34,530 bases of DNA, from the NCBI GenBank assembly GCA_900660155.1, contig CABFPE010000053.1, forward strand, positions 1,789,621 to 1,824,150, in the 5' to 3' direction. The notes below the pieces were generated by a model, which worked only from the letters and a program-made list of their open reading frames with translations, ran no database searches and had not been told where the DNA came from. This document shows, piece after piece, positions 20,820-31,815 of the stretch; position 1 is the stretch's first letter; each line of letters begins with the position of its first letter. Source of the stretch: Hofstenia miamia. Its lineage: Eukaryota; Xenacoelomorpha; Acoela; Hofsteniidae. The translations under genes were made by a program, and so were the position numbers.

Positions 20820-21819
20820 NNNNNNNNNNNNNNNNNNNNNNNNNNNNNNNNNNNNNNNNNNNNNNNNNNNNNNNNNNNNNNNNNNNNNNNNNNNNNNNNN
20901 NNNNNNNNNNNNNNNNNNNNNNNNNNNNNNNNNNNNNNNNNNNNNNNNNNNNNNNNNNNNNNNNNNNNNNNNNNNNNNNNNNNNNNNNNNNNNNNNNNNN
21001 NNNNNNNNNNNNNNNNNNNNNNNNNNNNNNNNNNNNNNNNNNNNNNNNNNNNNNNNNNNNNNNNNNNNNNNNNNNNNNNNNNNNNNNNNNNNNNNNNNNN
21101 NNNNNNNNNNNNNNNNNNNNNNNNNNNNNNNNNNNNNNNNNNNNNNNNNNNNNNNNNNNNNNNNNNNNNNNNNNNNNNNNNNNNNNNNNNNNNNNNNNNN
21201 NNNNNNNNNNNNNNNNNNNNNNNNNNNNNNNNNNNNNNNNNNNNNNNNNNNNNNNNNNNNNNNNNNNNNNNNNNNNNNNNNNNNNNNNNNNNNNNNNNNN
21301 NNNNNNNNNNNNNNNNNNNNNNNNNNNNNNNNNNNNNNNNNNNNNNNNNNNNNNNNNNNNNNNNNNNNNNNNNNNNNNNNNNNNNNNNNNNNNNNNNNNN
21401 NNNNNNNNNNNNNNNNNNNNNNNNNNNNNNNNNNNNNNNNNNNNNNNNNNNNNNNNNNNNNNNNNNNNNNNNNNNNNNNNNNNNNNNNNNNNNNNNNNNN
21501 NNNNNNNNNNNNNNNNNNNNNNNNNNNNNNNNNNNNNNNNNNNNNNNNNNNNNNNNNNNNNNNNNNNNNNNNNNNNNNNNNNNNNNNNNNNNNNNNNNNN
21601 NNNNNNNNNNNNNNNNNNNNNNNNNNNNNNNNNNNNNNNNNNNNNNNNNNNNNNNNNNNNNNNNNNNNNNNNNNNNNNNNNNNNNNNNNNNNNNNNNNNN
21701 NNNNNNNNNNNNNNNNNNNNNNNNNNNNNNNNNNNNNNNNNNNNNNNNNNNNNNNNNNNNNNNNNNNNNNNNNNNNNNNNNNNNNNNNNNNNNNNNNNNN
21801 NNNNNNNNNNNNNNNNNNN
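20820..21819. other. Assembly gap of exactly 1000 N with duplicated flanks
   Basis: 20726-20819 matches 21823-21916 with three differences in 94 bases (G/A, C/T, T/C). The size of 1000 looks like a placeholder. Either the flanks are two haplotype versions of one LINE segment or two LINE copies were joined. Confidence 0.9.
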
Positions 21820-22888
21820 GTGACATAATACAGTATGCTGATGACATATGTTTAATAAACCAGCATGTAAGTCCAATAGTTGCTACAAAGAACCTGCAGA
21901 GAAATATTGACAAACTCATGATATACTTCAGCCAAAATAAATTAACAATGAATAAGGAGAAAACCCAGTTTATTGTCTTCAAACCGGGCGAGTCGAAGCA
22001 ACTTATTCCAAATTGCAAAATATCAGTTTCTGAAAATGCGCCACTTATTGTGCCAACAGATACAGTTGAATATTTGGGTGTCACAATTGATAGAGACTTC
22101 CATTATAAGGACTTTTCATTCGAAAAGAATCCGGAAAATATCATGCGGCATTCAATATCTAAAACAAATGAAAAAGATTACTAAGAGTAAAGCAGTTGTA
22201 GACGCACTAGTAATAAGTCATTATAGGTATGCATGCATATTACTACATGATCTAAGTATTACAAAGACGGAGCAAATAAATAGGGTGTTTAACTGGTGTA
22301 TCTGTACGATGTTTAATGTTAACAAACAACCAATCAGTGATTTCATACACAAAGCATCAATACTTTCACCAATTTACATTTGCATATATACCAGTCTTGT
22401 TCACATGTTTAAATACATTAATCGAAATCAGCAGTTCTTTAGTCTATTCAAGTTTAACTAAAGAACAAACAAATACATCAATAATGTACAAATATAAAGT
22501 AAATTTTGGAAAGGAGCATATACTACAAATGTCTGTAATCTTTGGAACAAGTTAGATTCAAATCTTCGCAATGAACCAGATTTAAGAACTTTTAAAAAAA
22601 TACTTAAAGAAAACCTGCTTGCAAACCAATTCATATTTGGATATTCAAAAACTCAAAATGTCTGGCGAAAGTACTAAATATTCTTTTTGTATTGTTAATT
22701 ATATTCCTTTTGTTGTGCTGTTTTCTTTTTTTATTATTTGTTTTTTACTTAATTGTTGTAGCTTTTGTTTATTTAATTGTACATTCTGTATATTCATTTT
22801 GTAAATATGTTTGTATATATTGTTAATAGTTGTACATATCGTTTTTTGCAAATTGTATGTATGGAATTTGTGCAATCAGTAAGCAAAA

Positions 22889-22894
22889 AATAAA
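22889..22894 (+). terminator. AATAAA poly(A) signal of the second LINE
   Basis: AATAAA lies just before the terminal (TA)n run of the LINE 3' UTR. Confidence 0.6.
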
Positions 22895-22927
22895 GGCTAT
22901 TTAACTATATATATATATATATATATA

Positions 22928-23414
22928 CTTAAACTGCTTACGAATTTTTTGCATGATTTCTTGGAAAAAATTTAAGCGCTTATAACTCGTGAACTAATAG
23001 AAATATTCAAAATCTGAAAATGCCACGGAATAAATAAGATTAGATATTCTATATTTAGAGATTTTTGCTACAATTTGTAAAACTGATGAATCTCTAAATA
23101 GCCTCTATAAATGAAGTATGAAGAACATTTAAATTTTTCTAATTTGAAATAGTTAATATTTTCAATTGCTTCAGCCACAACAATACAGTTTAGTATGCAT
23201 TTTGAACATTAATATTAATTCTAGCATTATTTTTTATCAACTAAGTGCAAAACAACATATTAATTTCATAATATAATCATATAGTTGAATTGCTTCAAAA
23301 CTACTATAAAGCAATGCATATGTAATCAATATAAGAACTCTTGATTATTTAATAATATGTCAAGGATTGTTAATTAATAGAATAACTTGAAAAAATTTCC
23401 CACCGTCGATTGCA
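22928..23414 (+). promoter_or_regulatory. Upstream region of LRRC71
   Basis: 487 bases between the LINE tail and the LRRC71 start codon. The sequence is AT-rich with no clear TATA box or initiator. I looked for an RFX X-box, which would be expected for a ciliary gene, and did not see one. Any promoter and 5' UTR of this gene must lie here or in an upstream non-coding exon. Confidence 0.35.
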
Positions 23415-24649
23415 ATGCCTTCTGACATTCAAAGCACGTCAGGACATAAAAAACGTAAAATTCGTAAAAATAGCGGGAGATCGCAAAAATCACTGAAATC
23501 GGAGAAAAGCTTCACCAGGTTAAGATCTAGAAGAGAATATCATGAAGAAGAGCTTAGTTTTCGCTCAAGCTTAGGCTTGGATGATGAGCCAATAGTACTT
23601 AATGGGAATTTCATCGAAGATTATGAAAAAAGCTGCAAAAAAGAAAATGCTTTTTGTATACCAATTTTAGTAAAAAATAGTATAAAAGACACTTTAGAAT
23701 ATCCCAACGATATAAGTGCCAGACAAAAACCTAAAATTGCAATTTTTGTTGAATTAGAAGATATTGAAGATGAAACCTCTATAAAAAATATTAATGTAAG
23801 GGGATGGAAGATTGATAAACCCACAATGACGATATTTGGCGAATGCTTTCCTCTCATAAAATCCCTTCAGTCACTAAATTTCTGGAATTGTGGTCTAACC
23901 GATGAAACGTTTGACATTCTTGTTACATTCCTGCCCCTCTGCCAAAATTTAAAGTATGTGTCTATTGAAGGCTCGCCTATTGAGAGCGAGGCATGGCATT
24001 GCTTAATAAGCGAGAACAGCAATATTGTTCATTTGACACTGAGAAGTAATTCTATCACAGATGTGGGTGCTACCTACATTGGCAAAACATTAGGTAATTA
24101 TGAATTGCTAATTCTAACAAATTAACTGGATGAAAACATATCAATTTTTAAGTGAGATCTCAAATTATTTCTTTATAAATAGGTGTAGGTAAGCAATGCA
24201 TTCGCACATTGCGTACTATAGACGTACTATCAAAACTTTCTGAATAAAAATACATTTTATCAGGAAATAATCTCGTTGAGTAAAATACAATCGAATTATT
24301 AATACAGTGTTCGGAATTTGAAAAAATATGCTTTTCCTTAGAATTATTAATCCTTTATGTTTTATTAAACTATGGATTTTAGGCAGCACTTTGAAGCCGA
24401 GTACTACACTGGCAAGTCTAAATCTTTCGCTTAATCAAATAGGACCGCAAGGAGCAAAACACTTGGCAAATGCATTACGAATAAATCGTACACTGTTGTG
24501 TTTGAATCTCAATGGAAATTCTATTCAAGATGAAGGCGCTGAAGCCTTTGCTGAGCTCTTAGACAGATTTATGTTAAATGATGAAGAAAAGTTTGAAAGA
24601 AGACTTAGATTACGCAAAATAGCAACTCCTGAACCATATGTAGTATGTT

Positions 24650-24682
<33 letters not shown>

Positions 24683-27600
24683 TTCGCTGGAACCATTTAG
24701 TTTCAATGGTGTTTACTGGTCCCAGTTTCATGAGACTGGTTTTTTCAAAGACCCAATTGATCATGTTGTGTTGGGTAAAGTCTTCCAAAAACTATGTTAG
24801 GTACACTCAGTTTACAACAATAAATTTCCCAGATTAATCAAGCTGCATCAATTTGCATTTTGCAATATTTATTTCTAACACTAGGCTAACCCTACAACGA
24901 AAATTTGTTTGGGTTCAATTAAATCACATGATTATATAATTACTGTACTAATATTAGAAGATTATGATACATTGCAGCTCTAATAAAGAAATCATATTAG
25001 TCTATATAATATTTGCAAAGCGAATAACAAAGATAATAATGTGATAATTAAATAAACGCATTTAATGTTCTTGTTTCAAAAAGAGCAAGTGTGATGTTTC
25101 GGAAACGGAAAAATAGTTGGAAAATAGTCACTATATAGTTTTTGCATTATTAACTATTTGAAAAATATCTAGAGATAATTTTGCCTTAAACATTCAAGCT
25201 CTTAGCAGCCAGGTATAAGGTAAATGATTGCACATTTTATGTTGAAAGCATGTGTGAGCTCAAACTCAAAACTCAAAGTGCATCAACTCCCAAAGATATT
25301 ATGGAAATGACAGCTAAGGATGTTTTAATATGCAAAAAGCTTTTTCATACAGCTTTAAAGGAATATTCAATTTCACATGTGACCTTGTTTAAAGCTTCTA
25401 CTATGCATTACAAACTTTCAACAACTGTAGTAATATCATTGCACCACAGTAGAATGGCCAATACAAATCATTAAACAGATTCCGCTGAGGAACGCCAATT
25501 TCTCACATTTGCCTCAATGATCTCTCAAAATTTAGAAGAGCTTATGCTAAAGCTTCCTATGCCAATCAACAGAAAAGGAACCGCAAAATGGCAGCAATAA
25601 TATATTTTCACTTTTGCATTTTAATTATTCAGTTGTAGCATGCTTTTTGCTTGCATATATCCACTCATTGATTATTCCTATCAGCCCAGTGCTGTGTTCA
25701 AGAAAAGCAAAAGTAACGGGGTTAGTTGGAAATTATAACACTCAGGGTAACCCTGAAACCATAAAATTTGGACACTTAGTTGCAATTTTGTAAGGCCAAT
25801 ATTTTGTCGTTAGTAGACTAGCAAGAAATTTGCTTAACAAGGTGTGTATTGCAATTTTCAAAGAAGATCCAACAAACCCAAGTCTCCCATACAAGGGCGC
25901 CACGAGAAACTTCTTAAAGGAGGTGCAAAAAAATTTTTGCACGTGTTTTTGTAGAAAAAATATTTCATTTCTTTTTGATGAAATTTAATCATTTAATTGA
26001 AAGAGAACAAAAAGATGAGTTCTTATTTTCCAAGCAGTTGATTGATTATCCGAAGTAATGAGCTAGAATCTACTTTAATCTGCGATCCTATGTGGAAAAT
26101 ATAAGAACTTAGGCCTATGGTTTGTTATTTTCTACCACTCAACTATTTTGGAATCAATATTTACCATATCAGTAGATTTTAAAATAACACCATTATTTTC
26201 CAGATATTAATCAAAGATTTAACCTGGTTTAATGGTTAAATTAAGTTTGAGGCAATTCTGTTACCCCAACAACAACTATAATAGGATTTTGAGCTCAAAT
26301 CAAATAGGAAGAACCTGATGTTTTGTGACTTTCCCACATTACTTTATGGCTGGACAATATGGGAGCCATCCTAAGTTTCCTTATTTAGATTCAACAAAAA
26401 CATCAATAGGCTAAGTTTTAATTCCCTTATAACTGTTGCTTTAAGATGATTGCTAGTTTGTTATAGTAATGTCATGCTTGAAAAACCCTAATGCTATTAT
26501 TTCATGAAAATTTTATAAATATTCATTTAGCGCGTACCCAAACGACATCTATATTGTGAAGTTCTAAATTCCTTTTAGTTTTTGTATGCTAAGATTTTTG
26601 CATATTTTAGTTGCTACGTGAAGAAGACAATCTCAAAAAATGCTATATCCATTTTAGGACTCCGGGAATTTGAATTATATATATATATATATATAAACAT
26701 ATCATCCCCTGACTAAATTAAGCAAATTTCTATGCATCTAATCTAATTCCTCTTTCCTTTCCTATTGCATGTTTATTGCAGACAAAACTAATTGAAATGA
26801 TTGCGGGCAAATAAAGGGAAGTGTTCGAATTCAGCCTGAAATTTTATTGTCTGGGCCAAATGCATTCAAAACATTGTTTGCTTAAAAGCTAAAGAGGATA
26901 TTTACAAATTTTCATATTTAAAAATCTATTTATACAGTTTTAGGCTTTTTTAAATTGGGGTAACTTTGCTACCCCATACTTCGTATAACTGAAATTTATT
27001 TTAGCATTGTTTAACTGCTAAGGATTTAAAGACTTTTTATAACGATCTAGAAAAAAAATTCACCAAAAAATTACTTGCGCATTTTATGTATTCTTAATAG
27101 GATAATTCACAATTTATCTATATACATCAGAATTAAAAATGAATTTAAAATTATTTAAATCAAATATTACTAAGAACTTCGGAATTTCCATTTGATAAAA
27201 ATCTAGTCAATTCAATCAACTCACCAGGAAAATGGAGAGCAGCTGCCCCCTCTTGCTCCCTGCTCGCGGCGCCTATGCTCCCATACTTAACTTCATGAAA
27301 TCTCTATAATATCTAGGAATTTCATGCATTTACTGGAGAACTATTAACCCAAGCCTTTATTTCCCACTTCCTGGTTTGCTGAAGCCTCTATGTGAAACAG
27401 CAATTTCACAAATTTTGTAAAAATTTATGGATTTACCTATCTTACTGTAACATATATAAGAGCAGTAAATAATATGCTTAGATGTATAGTATATGAAATA
27501 AATGTAATTTTATGCATAATACACTTTATTAAAGTTTAACAACCACATTAAATCCCAAAAAGGATTTTATTAATAATCATAAAAATTGATTTTTTTTTAA

Positions 27601-28277
27601 TGAACATCTAAAAAAGTTTATTTTAGGCTGAAGATTTTTCCACGATATCTTCTAATAAGTTCCATGAAAGGCCAGTGAGCAAAGCCGCACTTTCATCAAC
27701 AAGCAAAACAACTACCAAGAAAACTAAAGCAATAGATTCGCATAAGACTAAAGAAAAAAGAGAGAAAACTAAAGGCGCAAAAGGATTGAATGAAAAGTCT
27801 AAAAAGGAAATGTTCAAAAGTTTATCTATACCAAAGTTAGCGGCTGCAGATAAACAAAATTCATCGCAGCATTTGGTGCCGTCAAAGCCAACACCTAGTC
27901 CAGTTGATTCGAAAAGACAAAAACGCAAAGTAGAAACTTTAGAGTTGAATGATATAAAAAATTTATTTGATGAAGATTTTGAAATAATTGACGGAGAAAT
28001 CTGGACAAAAGCTGGTAATCGGGCTCTATTATCTCTAAATCTGAATAGGAATGGAATAACAAAAGTCGGTGGAAATCTACTATTAAAATCAGTACAATCA
28101 CTAAGCTCTGGAATGGAATCCCCAAAAGCGAAATTTAAAGGACTTCGTAGATTGACTATAACGGGAAATCCTATTGAAAATATTGAGAAAATTCAGAGAG
28201 AAATTCAAGCAACATTAGATTTAAGAGATGCAGCTCAGCTAGCCAAAGATGAAGAGTCTCTGTCAATGGAAAGATGA
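23415..28277 (+). CDS. LRRC71: Leucine-rich repeat-containing protein 71 (three coding exons)
   Basis: Coding exons 23415-24093, 24383-24639 and 27627-28277 join in frame to 528 codons plus stop, close to the 559 residues of the human protein. Exon 1 ends ACATTAG before GTAATT (phase 1), exon 2 starts after GATTTTAG and ends at TAT before GTAGTA (phase 0), and exon 3 starts after TTATTTTAG. Landmarks against vertebrate LRRC71: VRGWKIDKP, LQSLNFWNCGLTDET and LPLCQNLKYVSIEG in exon 1; LASLNLSLNQIGPQGAK and LLCLNLNGNSIQDEGA in exon 2; a Lys/Ser-rich low-complexity linker, then NRALLSLNLNRNGIT and LRRLTITGNPIE in exon 3. These are RI-type leucine-rich repeats for protein binding; the family is associated with motile cilia. 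The N terminus is basic and disordered. The ATG at 23415 is preferred because the frame has the right N-terminal layout and no upstream ATG extends it. No disabling mutation was seen. The weak donor GTAGTA at 24640 is the least certain point. Confidence 0.9.
24094..24382 (+). other. LRRC71: LRRC71 intron 1
   Basis: 289 bases, GTAATT to TTTTAG. Splicing here joins ACA-TTA-G to GC-AGC, keeping the leucine-rich repeat frame; reading through would stop after ten codons at 24123. Confidence 0.8.
24640..27626 (+). other. LRRC71: LRRC71 intron 2
   Basis: 2987 bases with a donor GTAGTA, then only 12 bases later a (TA)n run (24652-24680). It contains AT-rich DNA, a hAT-like element (25892-27277) and another (AT)n run at 26675-26695 inside that element. 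A short additional exon inside cannot be excluded, but the two flanking exons already join in phase. Confidence 0.7.
25884..27285. mobile_element. Non-autonomous hAT-like DNA transposon in LRRC71 intron 2
   Basis: The element spans 25892-27277 (1386 bp). It is flanked by a perfect 8-bp direct repeat CTCCCATA (25884-25891 and 27278-27285). Its ends are inverted: CAAGGGCGCCACGAG at the left and, on the other strand, CATAGGCGCCGCGAG at the right, 12 of 15 matching, followed by a further GGAGGTGCA / GGGGGCA match. Terminal CA and an 8-bp target duplication are the hAT signature. No transposase frame remains, and the interior is AT-rich with an (AT)n tract at 26675-26695. The intact duplication argues that it has never excised from this site. 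Confidence 0.8.
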
Positions 28278-28399
28278 ACTTTTATAGCTGAAAAATTGTT
28301 TAGTAAATCATTCTTATTCAGACCTCATTGCTATTGTTTTATAGCATGCAAAAATACTATTGCCTTTAAATTGATAGATTACGAATACTATAAGATGGA

Positions 28400-28405
28400 A
28401 ATAAA
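28400..28405 (+). terminator. LRRC71: Likely LRRC71 poly(A) signal
   Basis: AATAAA 123 bases after the LRRC71 stop codon, with an A-rich preceding context. It is the first canonical signal after the stop. Confidence 0.6.
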
Positions 28406-30438
28406 ATAGCATTTCTAGGTACTATTACAAATCTGTTACATAGTTTGAACGAAGACAATCACGAAAAAGTGAATTTCTCATATTTAGAGGAAATTAAGAT
28501 TTTATAGGCTAATCTTGTTACTCATTTTTCAGTTGACGTCATGACTGCTGTTCAGCAGTCTTTAATATTTAATAATACTAAGGATTCTACCTAGTATATT
28601 TTAAATGAAAACAATATCACAGTCACTAGCAGTAAATACAACTGCTATATAAATGCAACTGCTAAATACATTAATAAATGTCAACAGGAGTAATGAGGTC
28701 ACGATATTAGAAAAAAAATCGCAATTTTCTCTAAACATTAATAAAATTGATGCTTGGTGTCCACGTTTTCTTGATTTTTATGCGAAAATGCATAAAATGA
28801 GAGCAATTTAAGAACAATTAAACCTTAGTGAATCTTTCCCATTGATTATCACGGGTATTATTTCAACACAATGGTTTAAAAGTTTTATTTTTGCAAAATT
28901 CATAATGAAAATTACTATTTAAAGAGTAGATGTGAAAAAGTGTAATATCTTATTTGACAAAGCGCCATATTTTATAATCGGTTAGAAAATTAATGCATAC
29001 ATGGAACGAAAACAGTTCTCGTTACTTTGGGCATTTATCAAACACTTCAGTTGTAGAAAGGTGAAACAGAAATTTAGAATACGCATCGTGTTTCGCTTAA
29101 TTGGGAATAAATTTGAATATCTCATAAAATGACATTTTCATTTCAAAATACTGATTCAACAATTTTGTGACTATCCACATCAGGCTACATTCACACATTT
29201 CTAATCATTTATGAATGTACCCCTGGCCAGTTATTCAGATTTAAATACAAATGATCAGAAATATATGTACTTCATCTACAAGAGAGATCGAATTATATCA
29301 CTTAATAGCAATGCTAAAGTAATCCATAATATAAAAATAATTTCAGAATAAACAGAATATCTGTAATAGTACATACATAGATGCATCTTAATAATTAACA
29401 AAATAATTAATTACAACAGGTTTTTCTGTGTTGTTGTAAATCATGCTCATGGTTAAACAAAGGTCCATGATGCAAATAGTTCGATTTTTGCGTCCACCTG
29501 TTGTAAACAAAGACAGTTTAGTTTACTAAAGCCGAGCGCGCACATCAAGGATTTAATTGTTCTTGGGAACGATTTCCAGATGCTCATGGGTGCTTGGGAA
29601 ATTATCTACTGCATCGATAATGAGGTTGGAGATAACTGGTTTTTATAATATTGATGGGAGCTCCAACTGCTCCCTGATGTGTGCACTGTCTTGGGAAACG
29701 AATAAGTATTTTAAAACAATACAATATCAAAACGTTTATTATATATCGGTAGTTTAAAATAAATATAATACAATATATAGTAGCAGAACAATTGTATATT
29801 TCGTTATAAGTTTGAAGTCCTATGGTCGATCATTGTGTAAATCAAATAAAGAAAAAGCAAAAATTCAATTATAAAAACTAAAATGCAAATACTTAGGTAA
29901 TTACAGTAATTTTTCTCTTCAATAAAATCTCTGTTGCATTCAAAAACTTCTTTGTATATAAACTAGGTAAAATATCCTATATTTGCTCTTCGAAAAAATC
30001 TGTACAATTTTATAAGAAATTCATTGCGCCAAATATTTTCTTGCAACAAAATATTTGTCAATAAGTCAATTTGACTGGAAGAGTTAATAGTAATTAAGAA
30101 ATTGTAATTTTCAGCATATTCAAATTATGTTAATTAAATGAAAATTTTAGTTTATTTCATAAAAGGCAATAGTTAGTACCTATTACATTTATGTGAAGCA
30201 AGTTTTCTGTCACTACACTATACCTTTTAAATTTGAAATTGAGCCTATGAAAATTTAATTTGAGTCTAAGAAAATTGAATTTAAATCAATAGAATAGTAA
30301 TGCGTATTCTGATGTTTACATTGCAAATTCCATATTAAGTGTATACAATTGTATATTGTAGACGAGCAGGGCATGTGAAAAAATTTCAAACAATTTATTA
30401 TAAAAACTAACATCACAATCAAACAAGAATACAAAATT
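28406..30438. other. Intergenic DNA with small inverted repeats
   Basis: No gene found. 28543-28560 is a perfect hairpin GACTGCTG-TT-CAGCAGTC. 29538-29551 and 29671-29684 are inverted copies (GCGCACATCAAGGA against GCACACATCAGGGA) bracketing a 147-base unit in which CTTGGGAA recurs. A plus-strand frame at 29557-29757 overlaps that unit but has no motif. Confidence 0.5.
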
Positions 30439-31512
30439 CTATGACATCGGCATGTCTTCCAAGTTCAATGCTTTTTGTATATTTGACTCACAATGTCTTT
30501 CTTGATTGTAAGTTGCAGTAGCAGCTTCTTCCAGCAGACGAAAAAGTTTTTTGAAGTTGAGATAGTTCTTGTCCTCGGTTTTCAAACTCGTGGCGCTGTC
30601 TTCTAAGTATCTTTTTAACTTTTGTTTAAATGAGGAGAAACAGCCTTCGATCTGATTTAAGTGACGTGAATAAGGACCCAAGCGAAGAAGCTGGACTATT
30701 CCATTTTGTAAGTATTCTTCGTTTTGTAGAAAATCTTCAACTCCAATGTGGCATGGTGCGTTATCGAAAACGATGGTGATCCCGGTAGTATCATTTACCT
30801 CATCCAAAACTTTAAAACAGTTCAAAACCGTTCCTTTGATGAATTCTGTAAATGCTTCTTTTGTAACAGATCCCCTTTTAGTCTCGAAGTTAATACATGT
30901 TCTTTGATAGGTTGAAATAGCACACATGACATTTAGATTTGGAGCTTTTCTGCTATGCATTTTCACAACAGCACGTTATCCCTTTTCCGCCCATCCTTTG
31001 GTTCTCGAGATGTGAATATTAAATTTAATTTCGTCGATGAATACTATCATTCTTTCATTGTTTCTCGACTCCATTAATTTGATACAGAATTCTCGATGTT
31101 TTTCTTTGTTAAAGACATTGTTCTTTGCTGATGGTTCTATGCAGATATTTTTTACGGAAAAGTACATGCCGTGTAGAACTTGGCCAAATTTCTTCTTTAA
31201 ATAGTCACAGTGATCCTGGAGACCAAGAGTTGGATCTTTTTCAATATTCTCAATTATTTCTTTTTCATTTGTTCATTAATCTTCAGTTTCGTTCTTCCAC
31301 CGCGTTTACGAGCAGGCATACCTTCTGATTTGATTGGAAATTGAAAGTATTGGCAACTGTCACCCAATCTCCTTCATCGTATGCACGAAATATTCTGTTC
31401 CTAGTCTAATTACTGTCTCTTATATTTTGACAGAAGACGCTTCTTTCTCGTTTTTAGACACGTTTTGAGGTGGAATGGATTTGTCACATTCTTCATCAAT
31501 TTCATCATTCAT
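30439..31512 (-). pseudogene. IS630/Tc1/mariner-superfamily DDE transposase, DD38E, frameshifted
   Basis: On the minus strand a likely start ATG at 31510-31512 (MNDEIDEECDKS) leads through broken frames to RNRIFRAYDEGDWVTVANTF, a helix-turn-helix, then ARKRGGRTKLKINEQ and IEKDPTLGLQDH. The frame at 30976-31167 gives MIVFIDEIKFNIHISRTKGW with the first catalytic Asp (FIDE), and 30439-30966 gives ITIVFDNAPCH (second Asp) and RHLNQIEGCFSSFKQKLK (Glu). There are 38 residues between the second Asp and the Glu. At least three frame breaks and a stop at 30976 make it a pseudogene, although the catalytic residues survive. It would cut and paste its own DNA at TA sites. Terminal inverted repeats were not identified with confidence. 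Confidence 0.88.
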
Positions 31513-31652
31513 TTTGAGACTGCATAAAGATTAAATTAATTGAATCTAATACCAATTAAGTACCATACATAAAAATTTAAGTTGCGGTTAAAAAATTTAA
31601 ATTCGATTCCCGCCAAGCTGTATTTAAATTATTTGAAAAGATTTGCTCTATT
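31513..31652. other. Flank between the transposase and the next terminus
   Basis: AT-rich, no frame. The 5' terminal repeat of the DD38E element should lie here, but no convincing partner was found near 30240-30430. Confidence 0.3.
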
Positions 31653-31731
31653 CAGTGGCGTACCAGCAATATTGAATAAGAGGAGGCACCAGGGTGGCCA
31701 AAATATCTGAGATGTGGCCCAGTTGAAATTT
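31653..31731 (+). mobile_element. Possible hAT-like terminus (CAGTGGCGTACC)
   Basis: CAGTGGCGTACCAGCAA at 31653 resembles the terminal sequence of many animal hAT elements (CAGTGGCG-), followed by a purine-rich AGAGGAGGCACCAGGGTGGCC. The other end (reading -CGCCACTG) was not found in the window, so it is either truncated or extends beyond what I can see. A similar start, CAGTAGCGTAACCGTACA, occurs at 32717. Confidence 0.4.
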
Positions 31732-31763
<32 letters not shown>

Positions 31764-31781
31764 AATATTATATATATATAA
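31732..31781. repeat. (AT)n microsatellite
   Basis: About 50 bases of TA repeats with a few ATTTA/AAAT interruptions. Confidence 0.9.
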
Positions 31782-31815
31782 ATTTGTGATGATTGGTGAT
31801 GTTGCGAGTTTTCTT

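Larger units (their letters stand above)
20040..22927 (+). pseudogene. Second LINE copy, RT to 3' end, broken and spanning the 1-kb gap
   Basis: RT motifs follow in order but in changing frames: EVIKVVNSLDPSVSAGSNGV (20050-20110), ADITPVFKKGDPTNCKNYRP (to 20280), LSKAFDSL (near 20490-20510), NRGVPQGTALGPILFNIYIN (20640-20697) and IIQYADDICLIN (20727-20762). After the N run, QYADDICLIN appears again, then KLTMNKEKTQFIVFK and TVEYLGVTIDRDFH (thumb-type motifs), then a C-terminal region with ALVISHYRYACILLHDLS and LRNEPDLRTFKKIL ending at a stop near 22677. A 3' UTR of about 220 bases has AATAAA at 22889-22894 and finishes in a (TA)n run, the usual kind of short-repeat tail for CR1/Jockey-like LINEs. 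The 5' part including endonuclease is missing. By motif style it belongs to the same superfamily as the copy at 17505-18717. Confidence 0.9.

Noticed and set aside
20755..22084. Long frames of 340-430 codons across the gap on both strands.
   Set aside because: They consist almost wholly of N translated as X; only the plus-strand LINE sequence outside the gap is real.
22619..22804. Hydrophobic plus-strand ORF of 61 codons.
   Set aside because: It lies over the LINE C terminus and 3' UTR; the Phe/Leu content comes from T-rich sequence.
23621..23857. Minus-strand ORF inside LRRC71 exon 1, and similar ones at 27623-27928 and 27895-28125.
   Set aside because: Shadows of the LRRC71 coding sequence.
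25250..25474. A plus-strand frame with EYSISHVT, slightly like gypsy integrase (KYGFKHVTSSP).
   Set aside because: Only one short motif matches; the following SSP-x-Y-x-Q-S-N-G part is absent, and continuation in other frames is not convincing.
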